From the NCBI GenBank assembly GCA_019925105.1, contig JAHGAU010000029.1, positions 310,001-374,000 of the forward strand: DNA of 64,000 bases, in the 5' to 3' direction. Origin of the DNA: Niebla homalea. Taxonomy: Eukaryota; Ascomycota; Lecanoromycetes; Lecanorales; Ramalinaceae. The notes beneath the pieces were generated by a model, which was not told the DNA's origin, searched no databases, and saw only the letters and a list, made by a program, of their open reading frames with translations. The stretch's first letter is position 1, and each line of letters begins with the position of its first letter. Positions 22,126 through 34,360 of the stretch are shown one piece after another. A program made the position numbers and the translations under genes.

Positions 22126-24087
22126 TCACTGATCGCCACTAGGCGCTCTCTGCGCCATCCAAGTAGGGATCCAGCTGCCCCTGTTCGCCTTCTTCCTCGC
22201 CGCGACCGCGGCCGCATCTTCGGCGCCCTTGTTCGGGTTACCACTCTCCTGCACCAATCTCAGGGGTCGTAACCGAGACTGCGTCATCACTGCGCCGGTG
22301 AAGTTGTTTCCAGCGCCAGCATTGCTTCTGGGCGGACTGTCTACCCCACCACTATGGTCGCTGAAGGTGCTGTTGGAGCTACTGCCCGGTTGTTGCTTCT
22401 CGTGGATTGAAGAGCGAGAGCCGGCACCTGAGGGGGCGCGAGTTGTGTTACTCGCGCTGGTTGCGAGCGAACCAGCTGCCGCTGGGGTGAAGAAAGGATT
22501 GCGGCCAGTGGTGGAGGAAGGTGAGAGGCCTGGTGAGAGGCCTGGGCTTGCTAATTGTCCTCCAGCTGCTCCAAAGGAAGGGGGACCACGATACAGTTGA
22601 TTGACCAATGTTGCAGCATTTGGATTCGGCATTTCGGATACTGCGCGCTTGTGGCCAGCGCGGGATGCCGAGCGTCCCAAAGGAATGCTAGGAGCTTTGG
22701 TAGGATCTGCATTCGGTCCTGAAGGAGCAGGGTTGGGTGCAGGTATCGGCTGCACTTGGCTCGTCGGTCGCGACCGCTTGCTGAGCACTGACGTTGCTCG
22801 CTGGAGAAAGCTGCCTCCCTCGTTCTCCTTGGGATTATCCTTTGGAGGAGGTGGCGGTGGTAGGTCTTTGTCGGTATTCGCGGCAGACGCGGGCTGTGGT
22901 CGTGGAGCGCCGGACATGAGGTCAGGATTTTTGTCGAAGATGGTATCGAAATCCTTGTGCTGAAGAAGGCGGACAATGATGTTTTCAATGTACACGCCGA
23001 GAGCCTTGTTCTGATCCTTGAGTGACTTGATCTCAATCTCCAGCTTTCGCGTGCCTTCAGGCTTCTCTTCGTTTGTTTCGAGGTCTTCGGAGCCAAGCTC
23101 TTCGGCTAGTGAGCCCAGACCGGTAGATGATTGCATCGCGTCTGTCTTGCTGAATTCGCCGTTTAGTGTCTTCTCACTCAGGAGGAGTTGAAAGCTCTCA
23201 TTGTCCTCCGTCAGACGCGCATTCTCGATCTTGGTCTCCATCAACTTCTTCTCTAGTTCATACATTTGACCTCCCCCGGCACTGTCTAGCTCCATAATCT
23301 TGATCTGAGCCTCTGCTAATTCTAGCCTCATCGACTCGATGACGCGATCCTTTTGCATCATGAGTTTGGACTGATCACCCGAGTTGGTTCGCTGCATTGA
23401 GGCAGGAGGTGCAAAGCCGCCAGTAGCTATCAACTCCACATTAGTAGTGAACTCGGCATGTTCCCCAGTCGGAGACTTACGACTCTGTGGCAGCTCCTTG
23501 TTAGATTCAGACGTTTTGGTTTCCCGCTGAGTCAAGCTTTCTTTGAGCCGTTGGATCGTACCCTTCAACTCCTCTTCGCGAACTGTCTGCTCTGCCTTCT
23601 CCTTGAGTATAGCGGTGCGCTCGCTTTCGTAGATGGTTTCGACGTCTCGCATCTGCCTCGCAGCTTGTGCCTTCTCGGTCTCGAGCTCCTCTTCGCGCAA
23701 ATTCTTCTCGTGCAATTGGTCCTCAAGCTGCCCGTGAGTCTGCTGAGACTCTTCTAGCCTGGCTTGCATTAGGTTCAATTGCTTCTGATACTCCTCAGAC
23801 GCGGTTTCAGCCTTTTGAACGCGAGCCCGGAGTTCTTCAAGAAGTGCTATGTTCTCGGCCCTTGCTTCATCATCCATACTGTCGTCGGCTGATGTTGACG
23901 AATTGGGGTTGAGGTTGGACCTCGTACCACCTCGAGCAGGTCTTGCCAAGCCTCCTCGATTGGATGGAGATCTACCTACACCATTCGCAACGGGCGACTT
24001 AGAAGTTGTTGTCCTCGCAGGAGGACGCGGGCTCTTGTTCTCGTTCGTGACCTTGGATTGAGAGGGAGATGTATTTACGGGTGCCAT
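22126..24087 (-). CDS. Large coiled-coil protein with low-complexity tail
   Basis: 653 aa if read straight through, or 635 aa with a 54-nt intron at 23427..23480. The intron has a GTAAGT donor, a CTAAT branch and a TAG acceptor, and its removal joins LPQS to PTGGFAPP without changing frame; I prefer the spliced form. The N-terminus is Ser/Pro/Arg-rich. Residues 70-200 and 230-370 are heptad-rich coiled coils (LEELRARVQKAETASEEY, LEIEIKSLKDQNKALG). The C-terminal 250 residues are disordered and Pro/Ser-rich, ending in a conserved-looking basic/aromatic stretch (RLRPLRLVQ, NRGSWIPTWM). Fungal homologues are often labelled 'M protein repeat protein' without a known role. A cytoskeletal or scaffold function is plausible from the architecture only. 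Confidence 0.75.
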   Translation of the reverse strand: MAPVNTSPSQSKVTNENKSPRPPARTTTSKSPVANGVGRSPSNRGGLARPARGGTRSNLNPNSSTSADDSMDDEARAENIALLEELRARVQKAETASEEYQKQLNLMQARLEESQQTHGQLEDQLHEKNLREEELETEKAQAARQMRDVETIYESERTAILKEKAEQTVREEELKGTIQRLKESLTQRETKTSESNKELPQSRKSPTGEHAEFTTNVELIATGGFAPPASMQRTNSGDQSKLMMQKDRVIESMRLELAEAQIKIMELDSAGGGQMYELEKKLMETKIENARLTEDNESFQLLLSEKTLNGEFSKTDAMQSSTGLGSLAEELGSEDLETNEEKPEGTRKLEIEIKSLKDQNKALGVYIENIIVRLLQHKDFDTIFDKNPDLMSGAPRPQPASAANTDKDLPPPPPPKDNPKENEGGSFLQRATSVLSKRSRPTSQVQPIPAPNPAPSGPNADPTKAPSIPLGRSASRAGHKRAVSEMPNPNAATLVNQLYRGPPSFGAAGGQLASPGLSPGLSPSSTTGRNPFFTPAAAGSLATSASNTTRAPSGAGSRSSIHEKQQPGSSSNSTFSDHSGGVDSPPRSNAGAGNNFTGAVMTQSRLRPLRLVQESGNPNKGAEDAAAVAARKKANRGSWIPTWMAQRAPSGDQ

Positions 24088-24713
24088 GCTGAAGGTAGTG
24101 CAGAGATTGTTACTGGAACGTCGAGTTGCCTGATGACTGACCCCTAATCGTATGACGTACAGGAGGCGAACTCCATCCAGATTGCTTAGGACTCAGTACA
24201 GCAAGGCTTGAAAGACTAGTGTCCTGTTCGTGAAGTTTGCCGCATCCTAGGCTCGTCAAGTGACCCCGGAAATCTATTGTTAGAATGTACCTGGTACAGC
24301 AGTCGTGACAGAATGATGTCTTAACGCGAGTTTTGATCAATTTCAAACAATGAGTCTTCGGCTTCCAACAAAGCTCAATGGCAATCCATATACTCAAAGA
24401 CTATTATGTACAGATAAAGGTGGCCGGATTACGGGTTGCATATACGGATTACCGTACTTGCAAACCAACAATAGAGTGGCCAAGCTGAGGCATAGCCTGC
24501 ATGCGATGATGATCACGATCTGCAAGCAGGGGGCGGCAGCGGCGCAGGGGTTGTCAGTCTTGGCGCGCGCTAGTCCTCCACATCCGCGCACACAAAATAT
24601 TCCAAGAACCTCCGCCTGCAACAAACAGAAGCTCATCAGCAAGTCATTGAAAGACCGGAGCGCTACAACCACTTACCTCTCATACCAGATCTGGAAGAGG
24701 TATCGGCGTAACG
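24088..24713. other. Divergent promoter region, coiled-coil gene and RPL30
   Basis: 626 bp between two divergent starts. The frames seen on both strands (24350..24754, 24394..24672) lack support. It probably holds the ribosomal-protein promoter and the 5' leader. Confidence 0.45.
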
Positions 24714-25305
24714 ATGGCACCAAAGAAAGCGAAGAAGTCTGCGGACAACATTAACTCAAAGCTGTCACTGGTCATGAAATCCGGCAAAGGTGCGATCATC
24801 AATGGACTGACAGCAAGAATTCAAATTTGAGAAATGGCATTCACTAACGGGTATCTCCTGTAGTGACACTGGGATACAAGTCTACCCTCAAGAGTCTTCG
24901 GTCAGGAAGAGCCAAGCTCGTCATCATAGCTGGCAATACTGCTCCCCTCCGCAAGAGTGAGCTCGAATGTGCGTGTTCCAGCCGTATCCCAAAATTGGTT
25001 CACTGGTGCTAAGACTGTGTACAGACTACTCAATGTTGTCGAAAACGAACGTGCATCACTTCGCAGGAAACAACGTGAGCCCCCAAATTCCCTATACAAC
25101 TACCGGACCTTGCAATGATCCCTAGACATGGCTTGGGTCTCTTGTGATCCACCTATGTCAGAGGCAATGAAAAGTGAAACATGAAGCTGACAAATCTGTA
25201 CAGATCGAGCTCGGAACGGCATGCGGTAAGCTGTACAGGTGCTCAACGATGGCTGTGCTCGATGCAGGAGACTCGGACATACTGTCAAGTAGCGGCCAAT
25301 CATGA
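24714..25305 (+). CDS. RPL30: 60S ribosomal protein eL30
   Basis: Cytosolic large-subunit protein of the L7Ae/L30e RNA-binding fold. Model: exons 24714..24789, 24864..24968, 25025..25074 and 25204..25305, introns 74, 56 and 129 nt, 110 aa, the usual length. The sequence opens [20 protein letters not shown] and continues [20 protein letters not shown], then [28 protein letters not shown] is followed after intron 3 by [14 protein letters not shown] and ends [10 protein letters not shown]. All of this is family-typical. Yeast L30 represses splicing of its own intron; whether intron 1 here has such an element was not resolved. It lies 398 bp upstream of the uL16 gene on the same strand. Confidence 0.95.
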
Positions 25306-25703
25306 GATAGAATTTAAAGCAAATACTCGCCTACATCACAATTAAAAGGTTCCCAAATTGATGCTATTTGCTTCGTCCAATTTCGCCCTTGTTGGGCTGC
25401 ATGTATGAATTTTGCGTCTCATTTCCAGATATGGGAATTATCATTGGATGATTCAGGTACGAAATACTTTAGTATGTTTCTCAAACCTCGCAAAGCCCCC
25501 AAGATTGCAAACAATTTAATGGCAGCGACGGGTACGGATTTGATATTGCCCATTTGAGACTAGCTTAGGGCTGGAGGCTCTCCCGATTTCAAAGCAGAAG
25601 GCTAAGCGAGTGATTCCAAAGAGTCCTCTTGTCGACAACTTCCACTGCTTCCTCTACATATCTGGTTCCCAGGAAGTGCAAGATCCATAGATCAACTTTC
25701 GCA
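25306..25703. other. Intergenic between RPL30 and RPL10
   Basis: 398 bp with the 3' UTR of RPL30 and the promoter of RPL10. No other feature seen. Confidence 0.5.
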
Positions 25704-26652
<949 letters not shown>

Positions 26653-27775
26653 GGGAAGATGGCAGAGGAATCGAAGAAAAGAGCGGAAGGTTACCTGTAG
26701 AGACGTCCAGAGCAATGAAGAATGCACGCATAAAAGAGCACAAGAAACATTGTCCCCCAAATTTTCGTCTCAATGGTACTTGTGTCGCTCCATGGAAAAA
26801 CATAGACATCCTGACATCTGAGCGAGTAACTTGATATCTCATGCTACCTCTCCATCAAACCTGACTTCAACCCCTCTTCCAGACTCGCCCATCCATAGTA
26901 TTCAACTCCAAGTCCGGCCCCACACAGACCATCACATTAACCCTGCCCATCTGTAAGCGTGCACCATAATGTGGGAATCAAACACTTGACACCTTGACCT
27001 CCGAGCACAAACCCACTAAAGACACGTAAGTGACTATTCGTCGGCGCTCCATCACTTCGCCACAACTCATAAAGTGTCCCAACCACCAATCGAAACCGTC
27101 GACATGCCGCCGCACTGAATACCTATTATCCAACGGCGCACAGAGTATCCCCATCTCTCGCGCCAGGAAAACATAGGAGGTGATGCTGGGGGGATGGATG
27201 TTGTTATGTTGCAACCCCAGGCGCAATTCCACTCCCATTGTTCGCAGTGTTTTTCCCTTCATGGTTGTGCACACGTTCTAGTCTGCAATGTAAATCTGAC
27301 TAGGTAATAATTCATACCCCAAAAGAAGAAAGAAGAAGAAAAAGGAACAGAACGAGTTGTTCGGCAATTGCAGAATATATACCCGACTTTTGAAGCAAAG
27401 GAAAATAGAAACACCCCTGAAGGTTCCAGAGAGGAAGGGTCGGAGGGCACGGGGTCATCTCACGTTGCAACCTCATTTCACCATGGGGGGTCCCCTTGCA
27501 TTGGCATGAGTCTCTAACCGATGATACCGTACTCGCGTTCCCAACCTGCATACCTATCCAAGATCTAGATAGCTAGGGCAGCGGCAGTAGGCAGGCAGCC
27601 GAAACCCCGGCCTCAACGCCAGAGGATGGGGATAATAGTCAGTTGGGGCTAGCGTGCAATGACGAACAATTTGTGAGACATCGTACGGGATATTATTCAT
27701 GGAGTCTATTACTTTGGCATGGACTGACTGGTTGGTCTCATAATTTCGTGGGAAAGGCCTACCTTACCCTCTCTA
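26653..27775. other. Intergenic between convergent RPL10 and TBC genes
   Basis: 1.1 kb holding both 3' flanks. Short frames only, no motif and no RNA gene supported. Confidence 0.45.
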
Positions 27776-29917
27776 TCACCCCCCACTGGAGCCTCTTAGA
27801 TGCGCGCTCGACCCCCTGAAGAGGCTCTGCCATATGTAGGCCTCGCTGAGCAGCAGCTCGATATCCTTCTCGGTCCACTCCTTGGTGGGGAGGGATTGCA
27901 GGAACATCATGATTTCCTACAATACGGAATCAGCCAATCTGTATCTACAGCAGCAGCAACCCGCCCCCTCTGCCGGGAGGGCAATATATCGAAACTCACC
28001 TGAAAATCCATCTTCACCAATTGCTCACTCCACTTGACCAGAAACGCCGCACAGACGTACAGATGGAACTCGCTGAACCCCTGCTCCTCCGCCATATACG
28101 TATCCCACATCCGGATAGTGCACCCAACACTGACCTCCCGCATCAATAGACAATTCATCCACCGGAAGCTGAACTGCATGAACTCCACCCCCTCATTCCC
28201 CAGATGCTTGGCCAGCCCTGCGTCGATCCGTGTGGTCAGATCTTTGAGCGCGCTGACTTGCCGGACTATACCCGGTTGGGCAAAGATGTAATTGTCTTGG
28301 ATGCCGTCCAGTAATTTCGTGAGACACCAAAAGCTATCCGCTTCTACGGCGTCTAAGACGGGCTTGGGGAGTTGACCGGGGTCCATGCCGCTACTGATAT
28401 TGTTGTCGGTGATGTAGGCGCCAAGAAAGACTTGCCAGAACGGGGTGAGGAGATCATTGATGCCCTGTACGTAGCCGGATGCGGGGTGGCGGATGGCCCA
28501 GACGTAGAGAATCCGTTCCAGCGAGCGCTGCGTGGCTTCGAAGCTGTAGAGTTGCAGGTGAGGGGATGTTCGGGGAACGTCGATGGAGATTTGGTGCCAC
28601 AGCGCTTCGTCCAGGCCTCTGGTTTTGGGTTTTTCAGAAGACGATGGTGGGCGGCTGGGCACGCTGGACATGCTGCCGGAACGGGAAAAGGCTTGGTCGA
28701 CACCGTCCAGATAGGCTTTTCGTTTCCGTTCTAGCGTGACGACGCGGCGTTCGCTGCTGGTGGGGAGGTAGCCGAGGAGGACCTGCCATGACATTGCCCG
28801 GACTTCCGAGGGGATTCCCGACCAGGCGGTTTCGCGGAGGTCGGAGAGGGAGATGGTGCTGGCCTGGAGGATGCGCTTGAATTTGTTGATGCGGGAGATG
28901 CGGGTGGTGTAGGCTTCGGATTCTTTGGCGGTGGCGTTTGCCGGCATTAAGGGGTGAGATATTAGATGTAAAGAATTGGCCGGGTCCCGCAAGATATCCT
29001 TGTATTGGGGCCTTAATATTTTGCCCTCTGTCTTCTTCGCACTGGGGTAGCTGGGTGGACCTCGCTCCAGAGCTATGTCAGAGCTGTTGGCTCGGGGGCG
29101 CGCAAATGGTCTTTCTGGTGCAACATTGCTCAACGAGCCATTCCTGCTGCCGTAAATCCCTCCACCAGGATCATTGATTTTGTTCACGGGTATCCTTTTC
29201 TTCGTTTCGCGGCGCATGCTGGTTATGCTTGGTAGACCAAACTCATCCTCGTCCTGACCTCCATTGTACATGTATTGGGCTTCGTCTTCTTCGTCCTCGT
29301 CGTCATCCTCATCGTCGTCAAGATCGACTTTCAAGTCATTACTGGATGAGTATGGAAATTGCGGGTATGTGGGCCTTCTCGGTGGTGAGGAAATGGAATT
29401 TGCTTTCGGTGGGGGGCTCTTGGTGGCTCGGAGGTTGCTCTTGCTGTTAGATGGAGGAGTATGTGGTCTTGAGTTTGCAGGAGATAGGGACCTGTGGGAG
29501 CAGTCAGCAAGAAGCACTAAAGGCCAATAGATTTCATGCGCACAGGGAGTCGAATTTTAGGATATCAGCATGTGAATATGACGCTCCAACGACGATGTTC
29601 GAGTCAGTAGACTTCGATGGATTTGTCTTGCTATTGTTCGTCGGTCGATTGCGCCAGAAGGGAGAGCTTGTCCTACTATTCGATTGTTAGCTGCTTGAGG
29701 TGTATGCTCTGTCGGATGGGAAAGCTTACTCCGAGGCACCTGTGAAGGTACAAAGGGATGTTAGCTATGAACCCATGAATTCAATTCGAATCCCATGTGA
29801 AGTAGCGCACGAACCGACCTGCACCATTTCCTACGTGAATTTACGTCAGTCGCTGTTGCCCCTCGAGCTGGTAGTTCCTGAGATCTTTACCTGCTGATTC
29901 GGCTGCTTGGAAGCCAT
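27776..29917 (-). CDS. GYP1: TBC-domain Rab GTPase-activating protein, Gyp1/TBC1D22 type
   Basis: GAP for Ypt/Rab GTPases, acting at the Golgi in yeast Gyp1. The main exon 28000..29491 holds almost the whole protein. After an intron (27917..27999, GTGAGT donor) the last exon 27776..27916 adds EIMMFLQSLPTKEWTEKDIE and LLLSEAYIWQSLF, the conserved end of this family. TBC landmarks: AWSGIPSEVRAMSWQVLLGY, the arginine finger in ISIDVPRTSP, the glutamine finger in HPASGYVQGINDLLTPFW, and FSFRWMNCLLMREV. The N-terminal 200 residues are disordered, with an acidic run (DLDDDEDDDEDEEDE). The start is probably ATG 29917 (MASKQPNQQ, then a GTAAAG donor at 29890). One or two tiny exons between 29583 and 29740 (encoding VPR and SPFWRN-like residues) could not be joined in phase, so the 5' structure is open. 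Confidence 0.88.
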
Positions 29918-30390
29918 AGTGGAGATGCAACTTCAGCGCAAGAGTTGTGTAATACACATGCAGGCCAGCTGCATCATTCTACTTCGGACCATCAAGTGAA
30001 CACGAGGCCGAGGGCATACGTCAATAGCTGGGTTTGGCGCATGTAGATGCAAATGGCCTAAAGGAGCTTAGCGTGGGTTCATTTGGCGGAGCTGTTGTCG
30101 CCTCGAACTTCATTCACCTTCTGTCCTTTGTCTCACAACTTACCACCTGTCTATCTCACGATCCGTCGTCTTCATACGACACTTCTTTTTCTCTCGCCTA
30201 ATACCTTGAAGCATACTAGTCAAGCTTCTTCCTCTTCGAAACCACTTCCTACAGATTCAGTCTCTTTCCCTCAGGAGCAAGACTTCACTACCACCGATTG
30301 CTTACTGAAGGCTATTTGCCCAACACAAAAGCATCTTGCAGACAATTGTAACTTTTTCATCGTTTGTTTTGCATATTACCAAGATCCAAG
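29918..30390. other. Divergent promoter region, TBC GAP and HRP1
   Basis: 473 bp. The half near HRP1 is pyrimidine-rich (30110-30260), as in many fungal 5' leaders. A plus-strand frame from 30083 overlaps the HRP1 start in another frame and could be an upstream ORF. Confidence 0.45.
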
Positions 30391-33300
30391 ATGACGGAGC
30401 CAGAAGAGCTTGAAGATGATTTGTTCGCCGATCTGTCAGTACTCTGGATCTTGAGCTTTCGAAATACCAACGTCAATCAAATCAAAAGACACTGACTGAC
30501 ATGTTATAGCTACGATGGCGACGATGCTGCTCCTAAAGCAGAACCAATAGTAGACCAGGCATTTGAGCCAGAACCTATCCAAGCCCCTCCACCCGATACC
30601 TCAACAGCCCCTATCCCCACAGCTCAGCCGCCAGAAATAAAGGATGAAAATCTGAAGGACGAGGTCATGAGCGGCAATGGCTTCAATGGTCATGCCGGAG
30701 CTGGCTGGGACGGCGATCGAGATCATGCCGGTGGCTCAACACATTTCAACGTACCACCAGTAGAGGAAGAGTCACGGCCAATTGGAATCAAAGAAGACGG
30801 GTAAGCCTAGCGTTGTAATGTACTCCAGCGTCATTTGTCTTTTGCATATACACCTGCCAGCATCACAAGCCAGTGCCATTATCGACATGAATGGTTGCTT
30901 CCGGATCCTACCCGTTGCTTGGAAGCAACATTGCGAAGAAAGTGCATGCCTTGTGAGTCAAGGCCTCCTCAGTCGCCACAGAATATTAGCCAGGGTCATT
31001 GCCATGGGAACACAAAGGCTGTGCTACAATGAGGATGGCACTTCAGCGTTTGGAGCAAAGGAGGCAAATGGGACGAGCTTAGACCTTTGGTATCATGGTT
31101 GGTTGACCTTCGCGCGGGTACACTGATCAAATTCAATGGCGTGGAAGGCTATGATGGGGCAGTCTGAAGGGACACCGCGTCACCCTGATGCTACACCTGG
31201 AGATAAAAGCCAGCTTCTTACTACAGCCAAAATAGCTTGTTATCGATACCATCATGATAGAGCAGCTTAGCAGCCAGAAGCACGAGCTCCACGCAATCTC
31301 TATAGAGAGTTAGCTTCAAGGGCAGACCCGCTAGCATACGACTCTATAGCAAGACGAAACGAAAATCTATCCGCGTATACTCTTCACTCGACCAATGTGT
31401 TGCTTGGTGATGCTTCGACATCAAAGTTGCTTCCCTAGGAGATGTAGCAACAAAGGGTTGAATGAGTGGATGGTGGTATCCAACGGTCTTATCACGAATG
31501 AGCCCATGCCTGAGTTCACGACATCCCTCGCACGAATGCGTACGGCTGGACTTGGACGACCCATCTTGAGCCCGCACGCGATGAATCCATCGACTGGCAA
31601 CACTGGTCAACATCCTACTGGACAGAGTCAGACTATACTTACCTTTGCTTTGGAAATTCATTTGCACATTTCATTATATACTGATCAATCATTATGGCGC
31701 GGGCCGCTGACAATTTTTGAAATGTAGTAAAATGTTCATTGGGGGGTTGAATTGGGAAACCACCGATCGTAAGTAGCGCCATTAACCCCTTTTCCAATCA
31801 CGACGGCGGATCAGTGTTAACCATCACGGAAACGACTTAGAATCACTCAAGGACTATTTTTCAAAATTCGGAGAAGTGCAAGAATGCACCGTCATGCGAG
31901 ATGGCGCAACTGGCCGTTCCCGCGGCTTCGGTTTCCTTACCTTCAGGGATCCCAAGACCGTCAACGTAGTCATGGTCAAGGAGCACTACCTCGATGGCAA
32001 AATTGTAAGGCCCGACTTTTCTACCACCACCAAAACCCCTTTTCGATTACTCTCTCCCAATACCCAGGATCTCAGAAAGAAAGCCCTTCTAACATCTTTA
32101 TCCTGCCCCTCGAAGATCGATCCCAAGCGTGCCATTCCCCGTGATGAGCAAGAACGAACCAGCAAGATCTTCGTGGGCGGCGTCAGCCAAGATGCCACCG
32201 AGCAGATCTTCAAGGAGTACTTCGCCCAGTACGGCCGCGTCGTCGACGCCACCTTGATGATGGACAAAGACACTGGCCGCCCCCGTGGCTTCGGCTTCGT
32301 CACTTTCGACAGCGAAGCCGCCGTCGAGAACACACTGAACGGCGATCTCCACATCCTGGGCAAAGCCATCGAGGTCAAAAAGGCCCAACCTCGTGGCGAC
32401 ATGCAAGAAGGCGGCGGCGACTCCCTTGGCCGCGGCGGGATGGGTCGCCGTGGCGGTCGAAAAGGTGGGTACGACGACCGCTACAACGACAACAGCAACG
32501 GCTATCAGAATGGTGGTCACCAAGGTAACATGATGAACCAACAAGGCAACTTTGGTGGCGGCGGCGGCGGCGGTGGGCCTCAGGGTCCCAACGGTATGAC
32601 ACCCCAAATGATGGCGCAGTACTGGCAGAAGATGCAGCAATATTTCGCGACGATGCAGCAACAGATGGTCATGGCCAACGGGATGGGCGGCGCCATGGGA
32701 GGGATGAACCCGGCGATGATGCAGCAGTCCCAGCAGATGCGGCAGATGCAGCAGATGCAAGCCATGATGATGGCTCAACAACAACAACAACAACAGCAAG
32801 GAGGCGGCGGCGGCGGTAGTGGCAATAGCGCACAAGACAACAACAACAACACCACCCGCGGCAGCAACTCTCCCCTCCCTCCGCAATCCCCCAACGGCGC
32901 CAACGGCATGGCGGGCATGACCCCGCAGATGATGCAGCAGATGCAAGCCATGTCCGCCATACAAGCCCAACAACAACAATTGGCCGCCGCAGCCGCTGCA
33001 CAACAACAACAACAAGCTGGTGCCGGTGGTCGACGCAGCACCCCCGGGTTCAACGCACAGGAACAAATGGCCTTCGAGCAGCGCAAGTACGAAGAACAAC
33101 AAGCCCGCCGCATGGGCGGCGGCAGCGGCCAACAACCGGATTTCTCCGGCGGGGGAGCGACCAGTTGGGAGGGCATGTACGATGATGTACCCGCCCCTGA
33201 CAACTATGGTGGTGGTGGTGGTGGTGGGGGAGGGTATCAGCGCGGCAGGGGGGCCGGGTATCGAGGCCGCGGAAGAGGAGGTGCAGGTGGTGGTGGGGGG

Positions 33301-33495
33301 TTCGATGGTGCGTCGTCGTCGTCTGCAGGGAGAGGGTACGATGTATCCGGGAGTGCGGAGCGGACGCTCACGCCGCAGAGTGCACCCCCCGCCAACGCAC
33401 CGACGGGACCGAAGAACGCGGGGAAACCTGGGGCGAATTATCGGGGTGGAGGCAGAGGGGGTGGTCATAGGGGGTTTCATCCTTACGCGAGGTAA
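30391..33495 (+). CDS. HRP1: Hrp1/Nab4-type hnRNP with two RRMs and Gln/Gly-rich tail
   Basis: Nuclear-cytoplasmic RNA-binding protein of the Hrp1 (CFIB) family, acting in 3'-end cleavage/polyadenylation and mRNA export. Model: exons 30391..30434, 30510..30800, 31728..31768, 31841..32004 and 32116..33495, 639 aa, all junctions in phase. Intron 2 is 927 nt, exceptional for this genome. RRM1 is split by introns 2-4: KMFIGGLNWETTDQSL (RNP2) then SRGFGFLTF (RNP1). RRM2 lies in the last exon: SKIFVGGVSQDATEQIF, then PRGFGFVTF. The N-terminus is acidic. The C-terminal 300 residues are a low-complexity Met/Gln/Gly domain with poly-Gln and RGG-like segments, prion-like as in Hrp1. Intron 4 (111 nt) is divisible by three, so the frame stays open across it. 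Confidence 0.93.
30801..31727 (+). other. 927-nt intron 2 of HRP1
   Basis: The donor is GTAAGC at 30801 and the acceptor ATGTAG ends at 31727. Both flanking exons are fixed by RRM1 homology and phase (GG+T restores Gly before KMFIGG). All other introns in this gene are 72-111 nt. The interior has scattered short frames and no recognisable gene. Confidence 0.75.
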
Positions 33496-34360
33496 AAATC
33501 GAGGGGGAAGTGAAGGGGGGAGGGGGGGGGGGATGGCTTTTCGCCTCATTGACTTGCGTGGAGGAAGCGGGAATCACCTCTGTGGTGGTTGGACACACTC
33601 GTCCAACCCTCATTCGCGGAAAAGGATCGATCTGCCCAAAACGGCTGGTGAGACTCACGCAGGGTGGCCATCCATCCAGCTCGTACTAATCATCTCTCTC
33701 TCTCTCTTTCGTTCTTCATCATCTCTACACACACACACTATTTGTACCATCAGCCACCACACAAGTTTTTTTCCCCTTTTCCCTACAAGAAACTCCGTAA
33801 TTGTTGCAATAGATATGATAGATAGGCATCATCATAACAAACATTTCCATGCTTGCTTGCTTGCTTTCGTGCGAGTAATCAACACACACCAACAACGCCG
33901 CGCTGCTGATTTTATCATCATCCCCTCTCGCGGGGCACATGTGCGCGATGTTTTTCTCACTCTCTCAATGTAATGCTATCTGCAAGGGGGGGGGAGGAGG
34001 TATCGGTTCATGCCTCGTTGATTTTTTTTTTCGGGGCTCGGTTGGGGGGATGTGGATACTGGGTTTTGCTTTGGGATGGGGGTTGTTGGTGCTTTGACGA
34101 TGGGGGTTGATATTGGTTTGAGCCAAGTCTTTTCGACAGTATATTGAAAGCAAGGGATGTGGAAAGTCTTGGAACCATGAATCGTGTAGTCGACTTTCTC
34201 TGGATGAGTAGCAATCACCAAAACAAAGTATTTTCGTGGGTGTAGGGTCCGAATCAAGCACCCACGGGAGAAAATTGGATTATCCTCATGACCTTCTTGT
34301 CTCCACGTATTTTCCCCTTTACCTGCCAACCAAATCCCCTTCAAATGATCCCCCTTCCAA
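33496..34360. other. Intergenic between convergent HRP1 and PRP6
   Basis: 3' UTR region. It contains several homopurine/homopyrimidine stretches, a TC repeat around 33692..33708 and AC repeats at 33727..33740. No gene is supported. Confidence 0.45.

Noticed and set aside
13947..24087. Secondary-metabolite cluster (SDR, P450, transporter-like CorA)
   Set aside because: No polyketide synthase, NRPS, terpene cyclase or pathway regulator is present between them, and a housekeeping block follows directly.
32098..33549. 483-codon minus-strand frame opposite HRP1
   Set aside because: It is the mirror of the Gln/Gly/Met low-complexity exon: CAA/GGT repeats read as Leu/Val/Pro/His runs. There are no domains, and the plus strand has two clear RRMs.
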